Made by a program: the position numbers and the translations under genes. A DNA stretch of 64,000 bases from Liolophura sinensis (lineage: Eukaryota; Mollusca; Polyplacophora; Chitonida; Chitonidae), in the NCBI RefSeq assembly GCF_032854445.1, contig NC_088301.1, positions 60,278,512-60,342,511 of the forward strand, written 5' to 3'. Numbering within the stretch: position 1 is the first letter of the stretch; every line of letters begins with the position of its first letter. The notes under the pieces were generated by a model. The model made no database searches. It saw nothing but the letters and a program-made list of their open reading frames with translations, and was not told where the DNA came from. Positions 1-11,590 of this stretch are shown here, piece by piece.

Positions 1-2
1 TC

Positions 3-781
3 AGGTGTCAACTGTATGTGGATACTTATAACTCTAAACGTCTCACTGAAGAACTAGACGCTGTAATACATTTACCGTATAGGGACATATCTACTTGGGA
101 TTTCTTCACTCTCTCTACTTCTATTCTTCACAAGGATTTAACAGATTTATTTGATTGGTGTTTTACGCCGTTCTCAAGAATATTTCACTTATACGACGGC
201 GGCCAGCATTATGGTGGGTGGAAACCGGGCACAGCCCGGGGGAAACCCACTACCATCCGCAGGTTGCTGGCAGACCTTCCCACTTACGACCGGAGAGGGA
301 TTTAACAGATAGAATTTCATCACTAAATGTATCGGTGTTAAATAAAACCGGTCACCGCTATATTAACGTCAGAGGCAACAAGGCCTTCTTCAGTTCCACT
401 ACATACAAAGGTTACCATTCACAGGATCTTTCTCTTTCGATATTCATAGAGTTGCTTGAATTTCTCATTCTCAATAACATCTTTATATCATGCGGGGAAA
501 CCATATATCAACAATGTATAGATATTCCGATGGGTGCAAAATCTGTCCCCCTTTTGGCCGACTTATACCTGTTCTCGTATAAATATGACGATATGCAGAA
601 ACTATTAAGGAGTAATCCTCAACAGGCCCGATCTTTTTCATTCATTAAGCGGTATATTGATGATATGCTGGTTTTAAACATTCCATATGTTAATAGCAAG
701 GCTGTGATAGATATTTACCCACCTTCGGTGGAAACCACGGACTCCCCAGATGGTACATATTATCTGGACCTGTATTTGTAG
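3..781 (+). pseudogene. RT-A reverse transcriptase ORF, cut by window edge and by a SINE
   Basis: This is the RT core of a retroelement family that recurs through the window (RT-A). The frame is open from the left edge to 146, is broken by a SINE, and resumes after 298 to a TAG at 779-781. Visible landmarks are a motif-A-like TWDFFTLSTSI with the first catalytic Asp, a motif-B-like IPMG...PLLADL segment (about 526-564), and the catalytic box RYIDDML (about 651-671). With the SINE and one duplication left out, the two halves fall in the same frame. The TAG interrupts a segment that stays open in another copy (48302-48511), and about 150 bases seem deleted just after it. The element is therefore dead. 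The LYTS-IP and ADL motifs suggest a Penelope-like or related RT, but the class is not settled. Confidence 0.75.
147..297 (-). mobile_element. 5'-truncated SINE inserted in the RT-A ORF, 13-bp TSD
   Basis: The tail (tttatttgattggtg...) is at the left and the truncated 5' side at the right, so the SINE is on the minus strand. It lacks its tRNA-like head. GGATTTAACAGAT is repeated exactly at 134-146 and 298-310, a target-site duplication that proves insertion by target-primed reverse transcription. The insertion is younger than the RT-A copy it disrupts. Confidence 0.9.
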
Positions 782-1440
782 AAAGATCAAAACGGGGTTG
801 TGTGACGATTTCAAACAACGTCACAAGTTATTAGTGCAAAAACTAGTGTATCATTGTTATTCCATCAAAAGCCTTCACTCCAAATTCTGAAGTTTTATAA
901 TGAGTATAATTTTTTGTAAGTAAATATGGACAGAGTGTCCAGAATCTTTCGCCGTCTGCTTCACGGTTGTGTCTAATTCCGCCTAACCCGGGCTTCGGGG
1001 CCGTACATTGATCGTGCTGAATTCGATCGCGACGTTGGATATATGAACAGTTGCTATCAAGGCGCAACTGAGATACATATTTTGTTACCGCTAACTGATA
1101 TTCTAGCATGGTACACGATTTGAATACTGAATTCACTCAGTCGCCAAGAACATATCTTGCGTCTTTCTAACATAATTGGAAACTGTTGACTGCTTCTCAT
1201 TGCATGATTCCTATTTTCTTACTTTATATACTTTCTTATTTCTTTGGTGTTTTGGGTTATACGTCGTTTTGGGAATTAGCCATGCAATTATTGTCCTTCA
1301 TTGTCCTTATTTGTAGACGGCTGGTATACGTATGTCTGTTTCCACGCATTGAGGCCTATTCCTTCCTATTTTCATACTTTCTATACTTTGTTAGTTCTTT
1401 GGTGGTTTGTGTTATACGTGGTTTTGGGAATTGGAAATCA
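782..1440 (+). repeat. RT-A C-terminal remnant and 3' untranslated region
   Basis: Directly after the broken RT frame, ttgtgtgacgatttcaa (about 798-814) matches the RT C-terminal part of the copies at 18690 and 46405. It continues as the non-coding 3' region of RT-A, recognisable by blocks such as gttgctatcaaggcgcaac, ctagcatggtacacgattt, and the distal gacggctggtatacg near 1317-1331. The same blocks recur, often inverted, at 27780-28260, 33350-33610 and 47850-48300. The reverse-strand frame at 843-1136 is an artefact of this non-coding repeat. Confidence 0.7.
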
Positions 1441-2023
1441 CTCCTAACCACCAATTCGCTTACGCTTTTAAACATCACACCACATGATGCTTTTAACCAC
1501 CAATGTGCTAACGCTCTTCACCAAGCCACTGTCACATTTCACACCAATCTTCCAACGCTTCTAACCACATATCTCCTTAATCGTCTTGACCATCAAATTG
1601 TCTTAACCACCAAACTGCTAACACTGTTAACCATGAATCTGTTAACACTGTTAACCATCAATCTGCTAACACTGTTAACCATCAATCTGCTAACACTGTT
1701 TACCATTAATCTGTTAACGATGTTAACCACCAATCTGCTCATGCTCTTAACCATCAATCTGCTAACACTGTTAACCACCAATCTGATAACGATTTTAACC
1801 ACCAATCTGCTAACGATCTTAACCATCAATCTGCTCAACCACCATCAATTTTTCATCCCTTTTAGCCACCATTCTGCGAATATTTTTATTAGCCACTGAC
1901 GCTCTCAACCATCAGGGCGCTGACGCTCCTAATGTATTAAAATTTGCGATCAATCTGCTGACGCTCTTAGCCGTGAATCTGCTAACACTCTTAACCACCA
2001 ATCTTTAATGCTCTAATATTCTT

Positions 2024-2117
2024 CTCTACCGAGTTTCCTCCCACCATAATGCTGGCAGCCGTCGTATAATGAAATATTATTGAGAGCGGCGTAAACACCA
2101 ATCCAATAAATAAATAA
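2024..2117 (+). mobile_element. SINE 3' tail fragment inside the 24-bp array
   Basis: The sequence from gtttcctcccaccataatgc through aataaataaat is the 3' part of the same SINE seen at 22031-22290, in plus orientation. The 24-bp units resume on the far side, so it was inserted into the array. Confidence 0.8.
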
Positions 2118-3020
2118 GTCAAATGCTCTGAGCAATCAAGCCGCTGATGCTTTTAACCATACGTGGTTTCGTAATCATCAGTCAGCCCATAGTCTTAACC
2201 ATCACTTTGGTGATACACTTAATCACGTGCCCTGACGCCTTATCTACCAGCACATTTATGGTCTTAATCTTCCAGTGTTCTAACCTGCTATCGGTCTTTG
2301 TGCTATTGCCCTTGATCACTAATCTGCTATGGTCCCGGATCACTAATCTTCTAGCACGGGTGATTACTAATCTGCCAACCCTCTTCACCACAAATCTGCT
2401 AAGGATCTGGGTCACTGACGTGTTCACGCTATTAACCATCAAGCTATTGACGCTCTTAAGGATCAGGTCTATAGAGCTCTTCATGGCTAATCTGATAACG
2501 TTCTTCACTTATCTGCAAACACTTTTAACCACAAGGCCGCTAACGATTTTAGCCAACAAGCTACTGGCTCTCTTCACCACCAATGCGCTAACGCTCTTAA
2601 CCATAAATCTGCTCACACTCTTAACCATAAAGCCATCACCACCAATATTCTAACGCTTTTTACCACAGATGTGCTGATGATCTTATCCATCGATCTCCAC
2701 CGAACACTCTTAATCATCAATCTACTAACTCCCTTAAGCACCAGTCTTCTCACGCAGTTAATCACCAATCTTCTAAAGCCCTTAACCACCAGTTTGTTAA
2801 TGCACTTAAGCACTGATCTACTAACGCTCTTAATCCTCAATCTACCAACTCCCTTAACCACCAGTCTTCTAACGCTTTTAATCATCAATCTTCCAAAGTT
2901 CTTAACCACCAATCTGTTAACGCTCTTAGCCATCAAATCACAGAGATTGTTAACCACCAATCTGGTAACGCTCGTGACCATCAAACCACTGAGGCTCGTA
3001 ACCAGAAATCTGCTAATATA

Positions 3021-3215
3021 ATGAAGACGTACAGCATAGAGAGAAAAACCAGGGCAACGACGAGAGTGTGTTAGCTGACAAATGGTCACACAATTTATTA
3101 TACGTCACTGGTCTAGAATTACTCAAAATGCTGTGTTGACATCACATTTAACATACAATCACATTAAAACAATGCAAAGAGACCAGGCCTCGGTGATGCT
3201 TAGTTCATCTTAACC
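3021..3215 (+). repeat. Dispersed repeat family B, copy 1
   Basis: Begins near gtacagcatagagag and includes gacaaatggtcacac and tcactggtctagaattactc. It aligns by eye with 18032-18537. It sits between two blocks of the 24-bp array. It has no coding potential, and no terminal repeats were recognised. Confidence 0.7.
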
Positions 3216-3790
3216 ATCAGTCTTCTAACTCTCGAAACCATCAAGCCACTGGTACTCTTAACCACCAAACTGGTAATGCTGTTATCCATTTATCTACTGA
3301 CACTCTTGATCACCAATCGTCGAATGTTCTTACCTTCGAACCACTGGCGACCTTAAGCATCACGCCGTTAGGGCTCTTAACCATCAATCTGTCTCCTATT
3401 CCGTCCTACTTCGTACTTCATATACTTTGTTAGTTCTTTGACAGTATATTGGTGGTTAAGAGGGTCAATACCGTCAATATGCTAACGATCTTAACTACCA
3501 ACTTTGTATTGCTTTTAACTAACATTCTGCGAATATGTTTATCCTTCAAACCACTGACGCTCTCAACTACCAGACCGTTGACGCTCTACACAACCAGGCC
3601 TCCGACCCACTAAACAACCAGGCCTCGGAATCTCTCCACCATCAGGTTTCGGACCCTCTTAACCACCAGGCCGCTGACGCTCTCAAACCAGCTGCCACTG
3701 AAGCTCTCAACCACCAAGCCACTAACGCTCTCAACGACCAAGCCTCTGACCACCAATGTGTAACGTTCTTAACGATATAGTTCAATGGTG

Positions 3791-4034
3791 CATGTCCCAA
3801 CACTGCGAATGCATCGCGTTCAGTTCATTTTCAGATATCTGCCACCTTGAAAAAACAATACATTTCATATAGAATAAAAACTATACATGTTAGAGTGATG
3901 GAACGTGCCAAACTGTAGTCCGTGATATGGCCGTTTTTATCTATGAGTTCAGTACACATTATCTAACAGTGCATTCCTGTTAATTCTTACCGTTTTCTTT
4001 TTCCCATTTTTAACATGAACACAATATGTCCAGT
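3791..4034. other. Unassigned AT-rich spacer
   Basis: No gene, repeat copy or structured element is recognised between the minisatellite and the SINE that follows. Confidence 0.5.
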
Positions 4035-4292
4035 GGGGTTCCGAGGCCGACGGGGTTAGCACGCCAGCACAGTGCAATGAGCCAGGTGCCTTCCACCTAT
4101 GCGATCAATGTGAATGCAAGTCCAACTCATGTTGGCTTCCTCTCCGGCCGTAAGTGGGAAGGTCTTACATCAACCTGCGGATGGTCGTTGGTTTCCCTCG
4201 GCTCTGCCCGGTTTCCTGCCACAATAATGCCACGCCGTCGTATAAGTTAAATATTCTTGAGTTCGAAATAAAACACCAGTCAAATAAATAAA
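4035..4292 (+). mobile_element. Near full-length SINE, diverged
   Basis: The tRNA-like head (ccgaggccgacggggttagc, an A-box-like segment) is followed by a B-box-like region near 4106-4122 (gaatgcaagtccaac). The body (ccggccgtaagtgggaaggt, then tctgcccggtttcctgcc) leads to the tail cgtcgtataagtt...caaataaataaat. Many substitutions suggest an old copy. Overlapping frames at 4026-4250 and 4170-4379 are not genes. Confidence 0.85.
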
Positions 4293-7200
4293 TATATGCA
4301 ATAGGCTACATGGTAACAAGGTAGTAGTTTGTTGACTAACAGCTTTAATTTCATTTGTTAGCGTAACTCTGACAGACAATGACAGTTCTTCATTTTACAG
4401 AGTGATGAACGAGATACAAAAGGTCAAGCCGCGGCGAAAGTGACATCACGTGCACTGGCTCAGGTATATTCCCATTTAACGCCGTGCATATAAGGATATC
4501 TTCCGTACCTCGTTTAACACTTGAAACTCGGTATACACTACTCCTCAGACATAACACATTCCCTGTACCCGGAGAAGTAACAAGCCATGACAGTTCATAG
4601 GTTTTGAAATGCACATCATTGCATTGCAAGTACCCAAGGGATCGGTGGGCTTCCACGGCTTAGCAGTAATGGGTACGGCTGGTTTCGGCTATGGGCAAAG
4701 ATACTAACTGAAAATACGCTTTGCACTCTTTAGCCTTATGAATTTAAATGAATTGAAGTAAATTGGAGACTGGGTTCGTAGACAATGATCAAAGACTCTT
4801 TCATCACGGACAAAAAGGTCTCCAGGGATTGACAAGACTACCACACAGAATGCCAAAAGGGGAAAAAATTACATTAAGTTACATTTAAATGTGACTATTG
4901 TGTATAGTGCAGCTGAAAGTCAAGGCTTTGCAATCAAGCGCCTCCATTCAAAGTTTTTAAGTGTGATAAACCAGTTTAACCCACAACTTGGGACATGATA
5001 TGCACATGTAAGGCGCAGTTTCATTATCACTGCTATGTTTCTATAAACAGTTGCAACAAAAGCTAAAATTCTTTATATATATTTTTAATGTTACCGCTTA
5101 ATGTGGTAATGATTATCATACAAACATGGACCTCTCAATATTTAAAACATGTCTTTTCAAAACACATCACTGGGTAATTATCTTTCGTTAAAAGGCTGAT
5201 ATACGTTAAATATTGACTTACCAATGTCCATTTTGAATGCCGACAGCTTTACGAATGTCTTTTGCAATGCATACATTCTATGTATGCTAACAAAGAACTT
5301 CTGTCAACCCCCTAAAGCCATAGGACACTAAACTAGACTTTGAGTTTCAACCGTCGACGTCCACTGTGCATATTGCCGGTTAGAGGTTCACTTGAACTTT
5401 TTACGCTCTACTTCGAGTCAGTCCAATTTTGAGGGTTAATACAGGCGTAAATTCATGGAGGTCAGACACGGTCTAATTGACAAATGCACTAATCTAATTG
5501 TGTAAAAATTCACGTTCATTATGTGTGGTAGACATGCTGTAATGCTATTCCTGACTGTTGTCCGGGCTATTGGATATAGAAATACTAAGTGTGACCAATA
5601 CATTATTTAACACACCCTAACTCTTGCGATAAATAAAATATTTGGATAAAGGCCGAAGGCAATAATCGTCTAAGACCTTGTGCATGTGATTTTCATTGGA
5701 AGATATATTGTTTGTAAGTCGTCTACACTTTAATAGGAAGATGGTAAGTATTAAGTATCCTGTATTTTGTCAGCAATATTTCAATATTGTGTGATATTTT
5801 AATACGAGTTTATTTTACAGATAATTCGTAAAAACGTTTTCCTTTGTAGATGTGTTATAAATGATTAACTGTGATTTTCATACAATGTAAACTTGTTTTA
5901 TAGATACTTGTACATAAAAGTTGCAGTCAAATATAATGACCCAAAGACCTTTAACCCACATAAAGCCAATCTGATACAAATTAATACAAACCAGTTTAAT
6001 TAAATTAGTCGCCCTGGTTGACCGGCAAACGGGATACAATAACCCTTCTACGGCTATATTAAAACCTCTTGGGCGGCCACTTGTAAAGATTGAAGTATCA
6101 GGAGATTTTAGGGACATTCTAACGGGAAATTAGTCCACACACACACCAATATGTTGCGAGGAAATGTTTCTTGTAGCGTCTTATAGCAGGCAAATCAATA
6201 AGAGCCGGTTCGGAAAGATAACCATAGAAATTCTCCTCGACTGCACCAGATCCGCACAGAATAAGTCTCCTTTCAATAGAAATTGAAAATACGACATACA
6301 ACAAAAGCCGCTTTTAAGAACGTTACCGAAAAAGGCATTGTTTATTTTGAGGCACTGGACAGTTTCACTTTCATCGTCAGCAGACGGTATGTTAAGGGTT
6401 TTCTTATATCTGATCTATTTAAAATTGACAGAATTAATAAGGAAATGCAGTGAATCAAGGGTTATGATGATTATTATTATTTGGTGGAATTCGGATGGAT
6501 CATATTTTAATTTCGCGTCGCTCTACAGGGATGGGGTCAGGGATTTGAACAATCTCTAACGTTTTCAGTTGACTTAAGTGACATTTGCAAAGTTATTTGT
6601 CCTGCTCTGAATGACACTGCGGTCATCCATGCCATGTGTATTATGTTTCAAACACATTTCTGCATGTATCAGAAAAATTTCATTATGGTCAGACATTAAA
6701 CACTTTAAAAGGAATAAGGGTGACTGACCCTAGGAACTTTCCTTTGTAATAAAACGTTTCAGATTGCCTTACAGGTATCTGTCACGCGTAGAACAGAATA
6801 CCAGTGGATAGGAATGTCTGTTAAGAAAAGGCCGGTTTATAAGGGCTTATGAAGACAGTTAATAAAAATCATGTTCATAGCATATTCTTCGTGTAGAGCA
6901 TGCGTATGTAACATATAGATCACAAAATTAACTGACTGATTATTAGGAACAACAATTCGAAATGTTTTCGATGGTATGGGCCATATTACATTATGCCTTT
7001 GTACTCATGTATCAAATGTCTTGCATTTATCCCATAGACGCTCGTGCAAATGCAAAAAATTTCCCACAAAGCAATTTGTCTGAAATATATAATGGTAACG
7101 AGAAATTTCCACGTGTAAGGCTTACCAATTATTTTGTATGGGCGTGTCTGACGTGCCTGTGTTTAGTCTCAGCAGAATAGATCGGAAAAGTATACCATCT

Positions 7201-7904
7201 GTGGCATATTCGTGGGGAATCATTCCTTGGTTAGAGCTGTCTAATGGAAAACGCGCTGTGCGATCTTTCCCGATGCTCGTTAGACCGGCGTTTGTACACA
7301 TTTCTACGCTGAAATCCCTCGGCTGTCGTATCACTCTATAGATACAATATCTAAAGAGTATATCTACAGCGCTTAGCAGCTGACCAGGTCCTCTTACGAC
7401 GGGAAACCCAGTAACATATCGGATCCTATTAGCAGCTCAAACTGGCAATAATTTTATGGTCTGTACTATGTCCACCCTAACACACAGACCGACAAAACAA
7501 CTTTTATTAACACTGGTGCTATATTATTATTTACAGACTGCTTGTATGTTTGCCGCGTTGACAAAGCTAAGAGTACCTGCAACCATCGCTCTTACTGAAC
7601 TGAACAATGGATAAGCATCAACTGGCGACGTCCCATGAAGACAAATGATGTCGGATAGAAATTTAAAAGGAAACTGATCTCGAAGGTGTGGGTCAGCATC
7701 GACCAACTTACTTAAGGTAAATATTGTTAATGTGAAAACGCAATAGTATACACAATGGTTCGTTTTTTACACAAGTGAAATGTGAAAAGATTTGCCTGGC
7801 TATGTGGGTAACATCAGCATGTCTAGTCAGGGAAGAGACAATGAAGATGGCGAAATGACAACTCAGAGAATAGGAAGTATCCATTACTGCTGCTCGCTTG
7901 AGAG
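4293..7904. other. 5' flank without recognised genes
   Basis: I find only short frames of 60-88 codons (for example 4390-4656 minus, 5878-6117 minus, 6338-6559 plus and 7122-7334 minus). None resembles a known family or has consistent codon structure. No repeat family of this window was recognised in this stretch. It may hold distal regulatory sequence of the receptor, which cannot be judged here. Confidence 0.4.
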
Positions 7905-8517
7905 GTGAATTTCCTATCACTCTACTTTCTGACAGAAGGGACTGGAACTAGCAAGGAGCACAGGCCCGATCGATTGACAATACCGGTATATGCCGTAGAA
8001 ATTAAACAAGCGGCCAGAACGGAACGTGCTGGACCCATTACCATTCCACAGCCCACAGTTAACAGCTCCGAAAGAGCCCATCGCTGGAAGTCTTTGAATA
8101 CCGCGACAGAAATCATGGAATATAGCTCCTATACCTCCCGACGACAGATGTCTCATTGTGTAATCCGAATTTTTCCGGGGATGTGAACTAGGAGTCGGAT
8201 ATAGTTCCGACCTCTTCGGCTGGTGGGTTATAAATCGCGGGTGGGCTAGGTCGGCAGTTGTCCTGGGAGAAAGTCGCATGTAACTTGACGGCGTCGTTTA
8301 TAGCATGAATACTATGAGTAAGTGACAGGTTGGAATTACTTGTATAGGTATAAACGCTTTTCACTGCAGAATGGATTAAATACTGGAGCGCGTTCTTCAC
8401 AGCCGGGAACATGGAAACCGCTATCAAGGTTGTGTGGTCTTTTTCAGACTTTGCTGGTCAAAGTGTTGCTGCAGTTTTCTGTGGGTTCCGAGGGACGTGG
8501 TTTGTACATCCCTAATA
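7905..8517 (+). promoter_or_regulatory. Candidate promoter and 5'UTR region of the H1-like receptor
   Basis: This stretch before the receptor ATG is visibly richer in CpG than its surroundings. A TATA-like motif (ttataaat) lies at 8228-8235. A possible 3' splice site (ctttttcag, ending at 8447) precedes the exon that holds the ATG. Three overlapping open frames of 64-120 codons occur at 7905-8279 on both strands, but none resembles a family I know and their overlap is typical of GC-rich DNA. The promoter role is inferred from position and composition only. Confidence 0.35.
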
Positions 8518-8805
8518 ATGGGGGACTACAGCCCTGGATTGACAACCATCCCTACTACGCTAAATGTCACCGATTTTGATGATATCTGGGGAATTGAGTT
8601 TCTGGGCGGAAATTTCTCTACGGACGATATAGATTTCATTAATGTGTCCAGTGACGGGGACTTTTCAGTTTCTCAAGTGGCCGACCCCTTTGAGCTATGG
8701 AAAGCCATACCTTTAGGGATTTTTCTTGCTCTGCTATGCCTTCTGACCATTGTAGGTAACGCTATGGTATTACATGCCGTTCGCACAGAGAAGAGACTTC
8801 AAACG
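8518..8805 (+). CDS. HRH1-like: Histamine H1-like receptor, coding exon 1 (N-terminus and TM1)
   Basis: This exon encodes residues 1-96 of a class A amine GPCR of the plasma membrane. The extracellular tail (about 1-60) is acidic and has three N-glycosylation sequons, at N16 (NVT), N32 (NFS) and N42 (NVS). TM1 spans about 62-86 and ends in IVGNAMVLHAV, with N81 as the conserved TM1 asparagine (1.50). ICL1 follows as RTEKRLQT, close to the vertebrate H1 receptor loop. The ATG at 8518 is the first in frame and has A at -3 and G at +4. The frame is also open upstream to 8434, but only a GTG begins it there. The exon ends at a strong donor, ACG|gtgagt at 8806, in phase 0. It joins cleanly to the acceptor at 56570 to give LQT|VSNMFIVSLAIADL. 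A possible acceptor (ctttttcag, ending 8447) suggests a separate 5'UTR exon upstream. Family assignment is by remembered similarity to H1 receptors. Confidence 0.9.
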
Positions 8806-8819
8806 GTGAGTACAAAAGA

Positions 8820-11160
8820 CGACATGTTCCAATTAACATTCTCTTTATCATATTCTTATCTTTCCTCCAACCACAAAATGATTAATGAACATTGCTAATC
8901 CCCATTCTAAATGTTCAGTTTCCGCCGGCTATCTCGTCCAGTTGGAGTGCTCTACGCCGTAAATTTAACAATTCTAAGCTGTCAGTTGAAATGGGGCTTT
9001 CAGTGACAAGGTCACCAACTAGTAATGGAACTAATATTTTACCAACAGACTGCTTATGGCGGATATCTTGCAAATCAGATGGTGAGAAGACACATGCCAG
9101 GGACATACTTGCCATATGCCTGTAAGGCATGATAACATATACATTTCAAAAATCGAGAAGCCAAAAAAATTATGACCTATCTCAGACTACAATTGATATG
9201 CTCACAGATCAGCAAATATACTTAAGGCCAGACCTGGACAGTAAAGGCAAATGATAAGCATGCCACGGACAATGATTGAAAAGATTAAATAGTCTTAATC
9301 ACGATTCCGTACAACTTTTGACAGCCCACAGTCGAAATCTTCGTTTCACAGTTAGTGTTTCACATCACAATAAATCAATACTGCATTTGTTGAGAACAGA
9401 CTTCTGACAGTCGCAAGCTGTTGTTCAGTTATCGTATATGAGCATCTTTTGGTGTTATTAAAACTTACTACAGTTTGCATTTGGCACTACAAAATATGCT
9501 TAGGTTTATTGTATAAACACCTTTATTCCTAGGTTGCGTTTGCTCTAACGTCAATAGGCCCTATAAGTAGAGACTGATTTTTGTCAATCTCTAACCATGG
9601 CCAATATTATCTATATTAACTTCAGTTGCGTGTCAGATTTTCGTGCATCCTAATATAATTACTAAGCAGTAAACATAAGGCCTCCAATATTTAGAGATGA
9701 AGTGAGTTTGTGGGCTGTCATTACCTCTAAATATTGAATAGGCAACACTATATGTATTGGAACAATCCGCTTGTTATTATTTCACCACCTTCCAATGCGT
9801 TTTCGATAGTGTTATTTCTTGTCTTCTTTCTAGTGAAGAAGACCAAACCGTATTTTATCATATTTACTCCTCAGAGATTGTGCATAAGAAATATCTATAA
9901 GAGATAATGGATTGATTAGAAAGTCAATTTTAAGCTTTTCCTAAATATATTAAAACTGACATATATTTGATGTAATCAAGCTGTATTCTAATCCAGAGAA
10001 CAAAATGGTATGCGCATATTATTTGCGAAAGATGATCTATTTCAGTACGCTTTCCATAAATACATGAGAATGCTTTGTAATAAAATTATCTCTCGGCTAT
10101 AAATGATGATCTTAAATACCCTACCTTGTTTCGCACCATTTATTTTGTTAAACTTTATAATTATGTTGTAATTATATGTAAAGACAAACAGCAACAGAGA
10201 GCAGGTATTCCAATTCTTGAAAAGAAATGCTGTAGTCAAGTCACGAACTACGTGATGTCCGTGAAATTCCGTGATAAATGAACACTTATTATAATGCTAA
10301 AGTCATTTGTGCCGATATTTCACTTTTCTAGGAATAGCATGGAAAATTTTCAAAAGATAAAATATTTATTCAACTTAAAACATATGATGTAATTTGAAGA
10401 AATGTGAACTATTGTCATAATCAGTACTTCAGGACAGAATCTGTTCCCTTTTTAGTTTGCAGCATACTAATCACATGTACAACTGATCTGACTGGGTTCC
10501 ATATTCAAGTCGTTTGATATCTAATCACGAATGTGTCAGAACACATTTTATTGGGGGAAGCACGTCAGAAGATTCAGTGACTTCTTGGGTTTATTAACAT
10601 GTTTTATTGATTGGCAACGAAGTTGCAATTCAAAATCACCCAATAGCTTGGCACAAAAATTAAACAGAGGAAACTGTGTACTAAACCGACGTTGTGATCT
10701 CTAAAGAACAGAGACGGAGATTGCTTGATTTCACACGTCAGTATGTATTATGAGCAGCCCTAATTATAAAATGCCATGTTTGCTAGAACACTAAATGAGA
10801 GAAGAAAGTTTAGCCTCTGAAGACAGTATATCGTATATACGTATTGGGAAATTTCCCTCAATAAGGTGACAAGGAAATTCCAATGATGCCAGGTTTATAG
10901 AGCCACAGGAAGTGGAATGCCAAAGAGACCAGAAATAATACTAGGGACTAGACTAGGCTGAGTTAAGATAAATTGACCTTCAAGAGTGTAGCCTTGCATG
11001 TTACCGTCTTAGTAGAGAAATCCAGGATGCAAGTGTGACATGGAATTGCCGCAGGCTTGCATTCTGTGTATGAAAGACGTATTTATCTGTAAAACGTATG
11101 ACCTGGCGATGCACATTATTTTAGGTACGTTACTCTTAAGGCCTCTGGAACAATCAAAAT
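8820..11160. other. Intron segment without recognised features
   Basis: AT-rich single-copy-looking DNA. The frames at 8892-9130 and 10042-10239 are short and unlike any family I know. Confidence 0.4.
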
Positions 11161-11164
11161 ATAT

Positions 11165-11590
11165 ATTATACAGATAATGCATGCTAGGGGTGGGACATCA
11201 GGAATTGTTAGCTCTCGACAAATTATATTCAACTTGGGCTTTGCTTTGCCCGACTACTTGTACTTCACACGTACAAACCGCTGAGTTTGTACGTCGATAA
11301 GGCAGCTATAACCTCCGTCCAATTGTTTACTTTACGAACAAGCAGGAGCCAGAGCTCTCAAAGGGAGATAACTGCTGTGGAACAGACGCACGTGATCGTT
11401 GGATATTAGAACGAGATCGTTGGATATTGCCTCGTGAACATGGGGTAGTAAATTGTGAGCTTCACACGTAGCTTTCCTCGGCGAGCTTGATTGTTGTACA
11501 TCATGTTTTGCGGAATATCATGTGACCAGTCTCTCGACCAATGGAAACTAAGAATTACCCTATGAGGTATAATAACAGGCATTAGTCTCA
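11165..11590 (-). mobile_element. MITE-like element, copy 1 (inverted relative to copy 2)
   Basis: The sequence matches, as reverse complement, about 20362-20825. Corresponding blocks are gcatgctaggggtgg and catcaggaattgttagctc near the left end, cacgtgatcgttggat near 11389-11404, and caccaatggaaac-type sequence (ctcgaccaatggaaactaag) near 11534-11553. The two ends share a short inverted motif (ATTATAC: tatattatacaga at left, gaggtataataac at right). No coding frame spans it, so it would be non-autonomous. Confidence 0.6.

Larger units (their letters stand above)
1440..3790. repeat. 24-bp minisatellite array, interrupted
   Basis: Dozens of imperfect copies of a 24-base unit of the type ctaacgctcttaaccaccaatctg run through this stretch. 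The best-ordered part is about 1610-1840. The period is a multiple of three, so long frames stay open on both strands: 1186-1899 and 2671-3021 read as Leu/Thr/Asn octads on the plus strand, and the minus strand reads SVSRLMVN octads. At 3535-3780 the same unit read in another frame gives DALNHQA-like octads. None of these looks like a real protein gene. The array begins where RT-A 3' sequence ends and is broken by a SINE tail (2024-2117), a family B repeat (3021-3215) and a bit of RT-A 3' sequence (about 3395-3460). Confidence 0.85.

Noticed and set aside
155-781. Active reverse transcriptase gene
   Set aside because: The frame is interrupted by a SINE, stops at a TAG where another copy reads through, and is followed by a deletion.
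843-1136. 97-codon minus-strand frame
   Set aside because: Lies in the non-coding 3' region of RT-A. Similar frames appear in other copies because the DNA is repeated.
1186-3089. Long Leu/Thr-rich and Val/Arg-rich open frames on both strands (up to 237 codons)
   Set aside because: They are made of the 24-bp minisatellite read in different frames. A multiple-of-three period keeps frames open without selection.
7917-8279. 120-codon minus-strand frame and a 64-codon hydrophobic frame
   Set aside because: Three frames overlap on both strands in a CpG-richer block, with no recognisable family. More likely promoter-region composition.
8434-8517. N-terminal extension of the receptor beginning at 8434
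   Set aside because: That position is GTG, not ATG. The in-frame ATG at 8518 has a good initiation context and gives a normal glycosylated amine-receptor tail.
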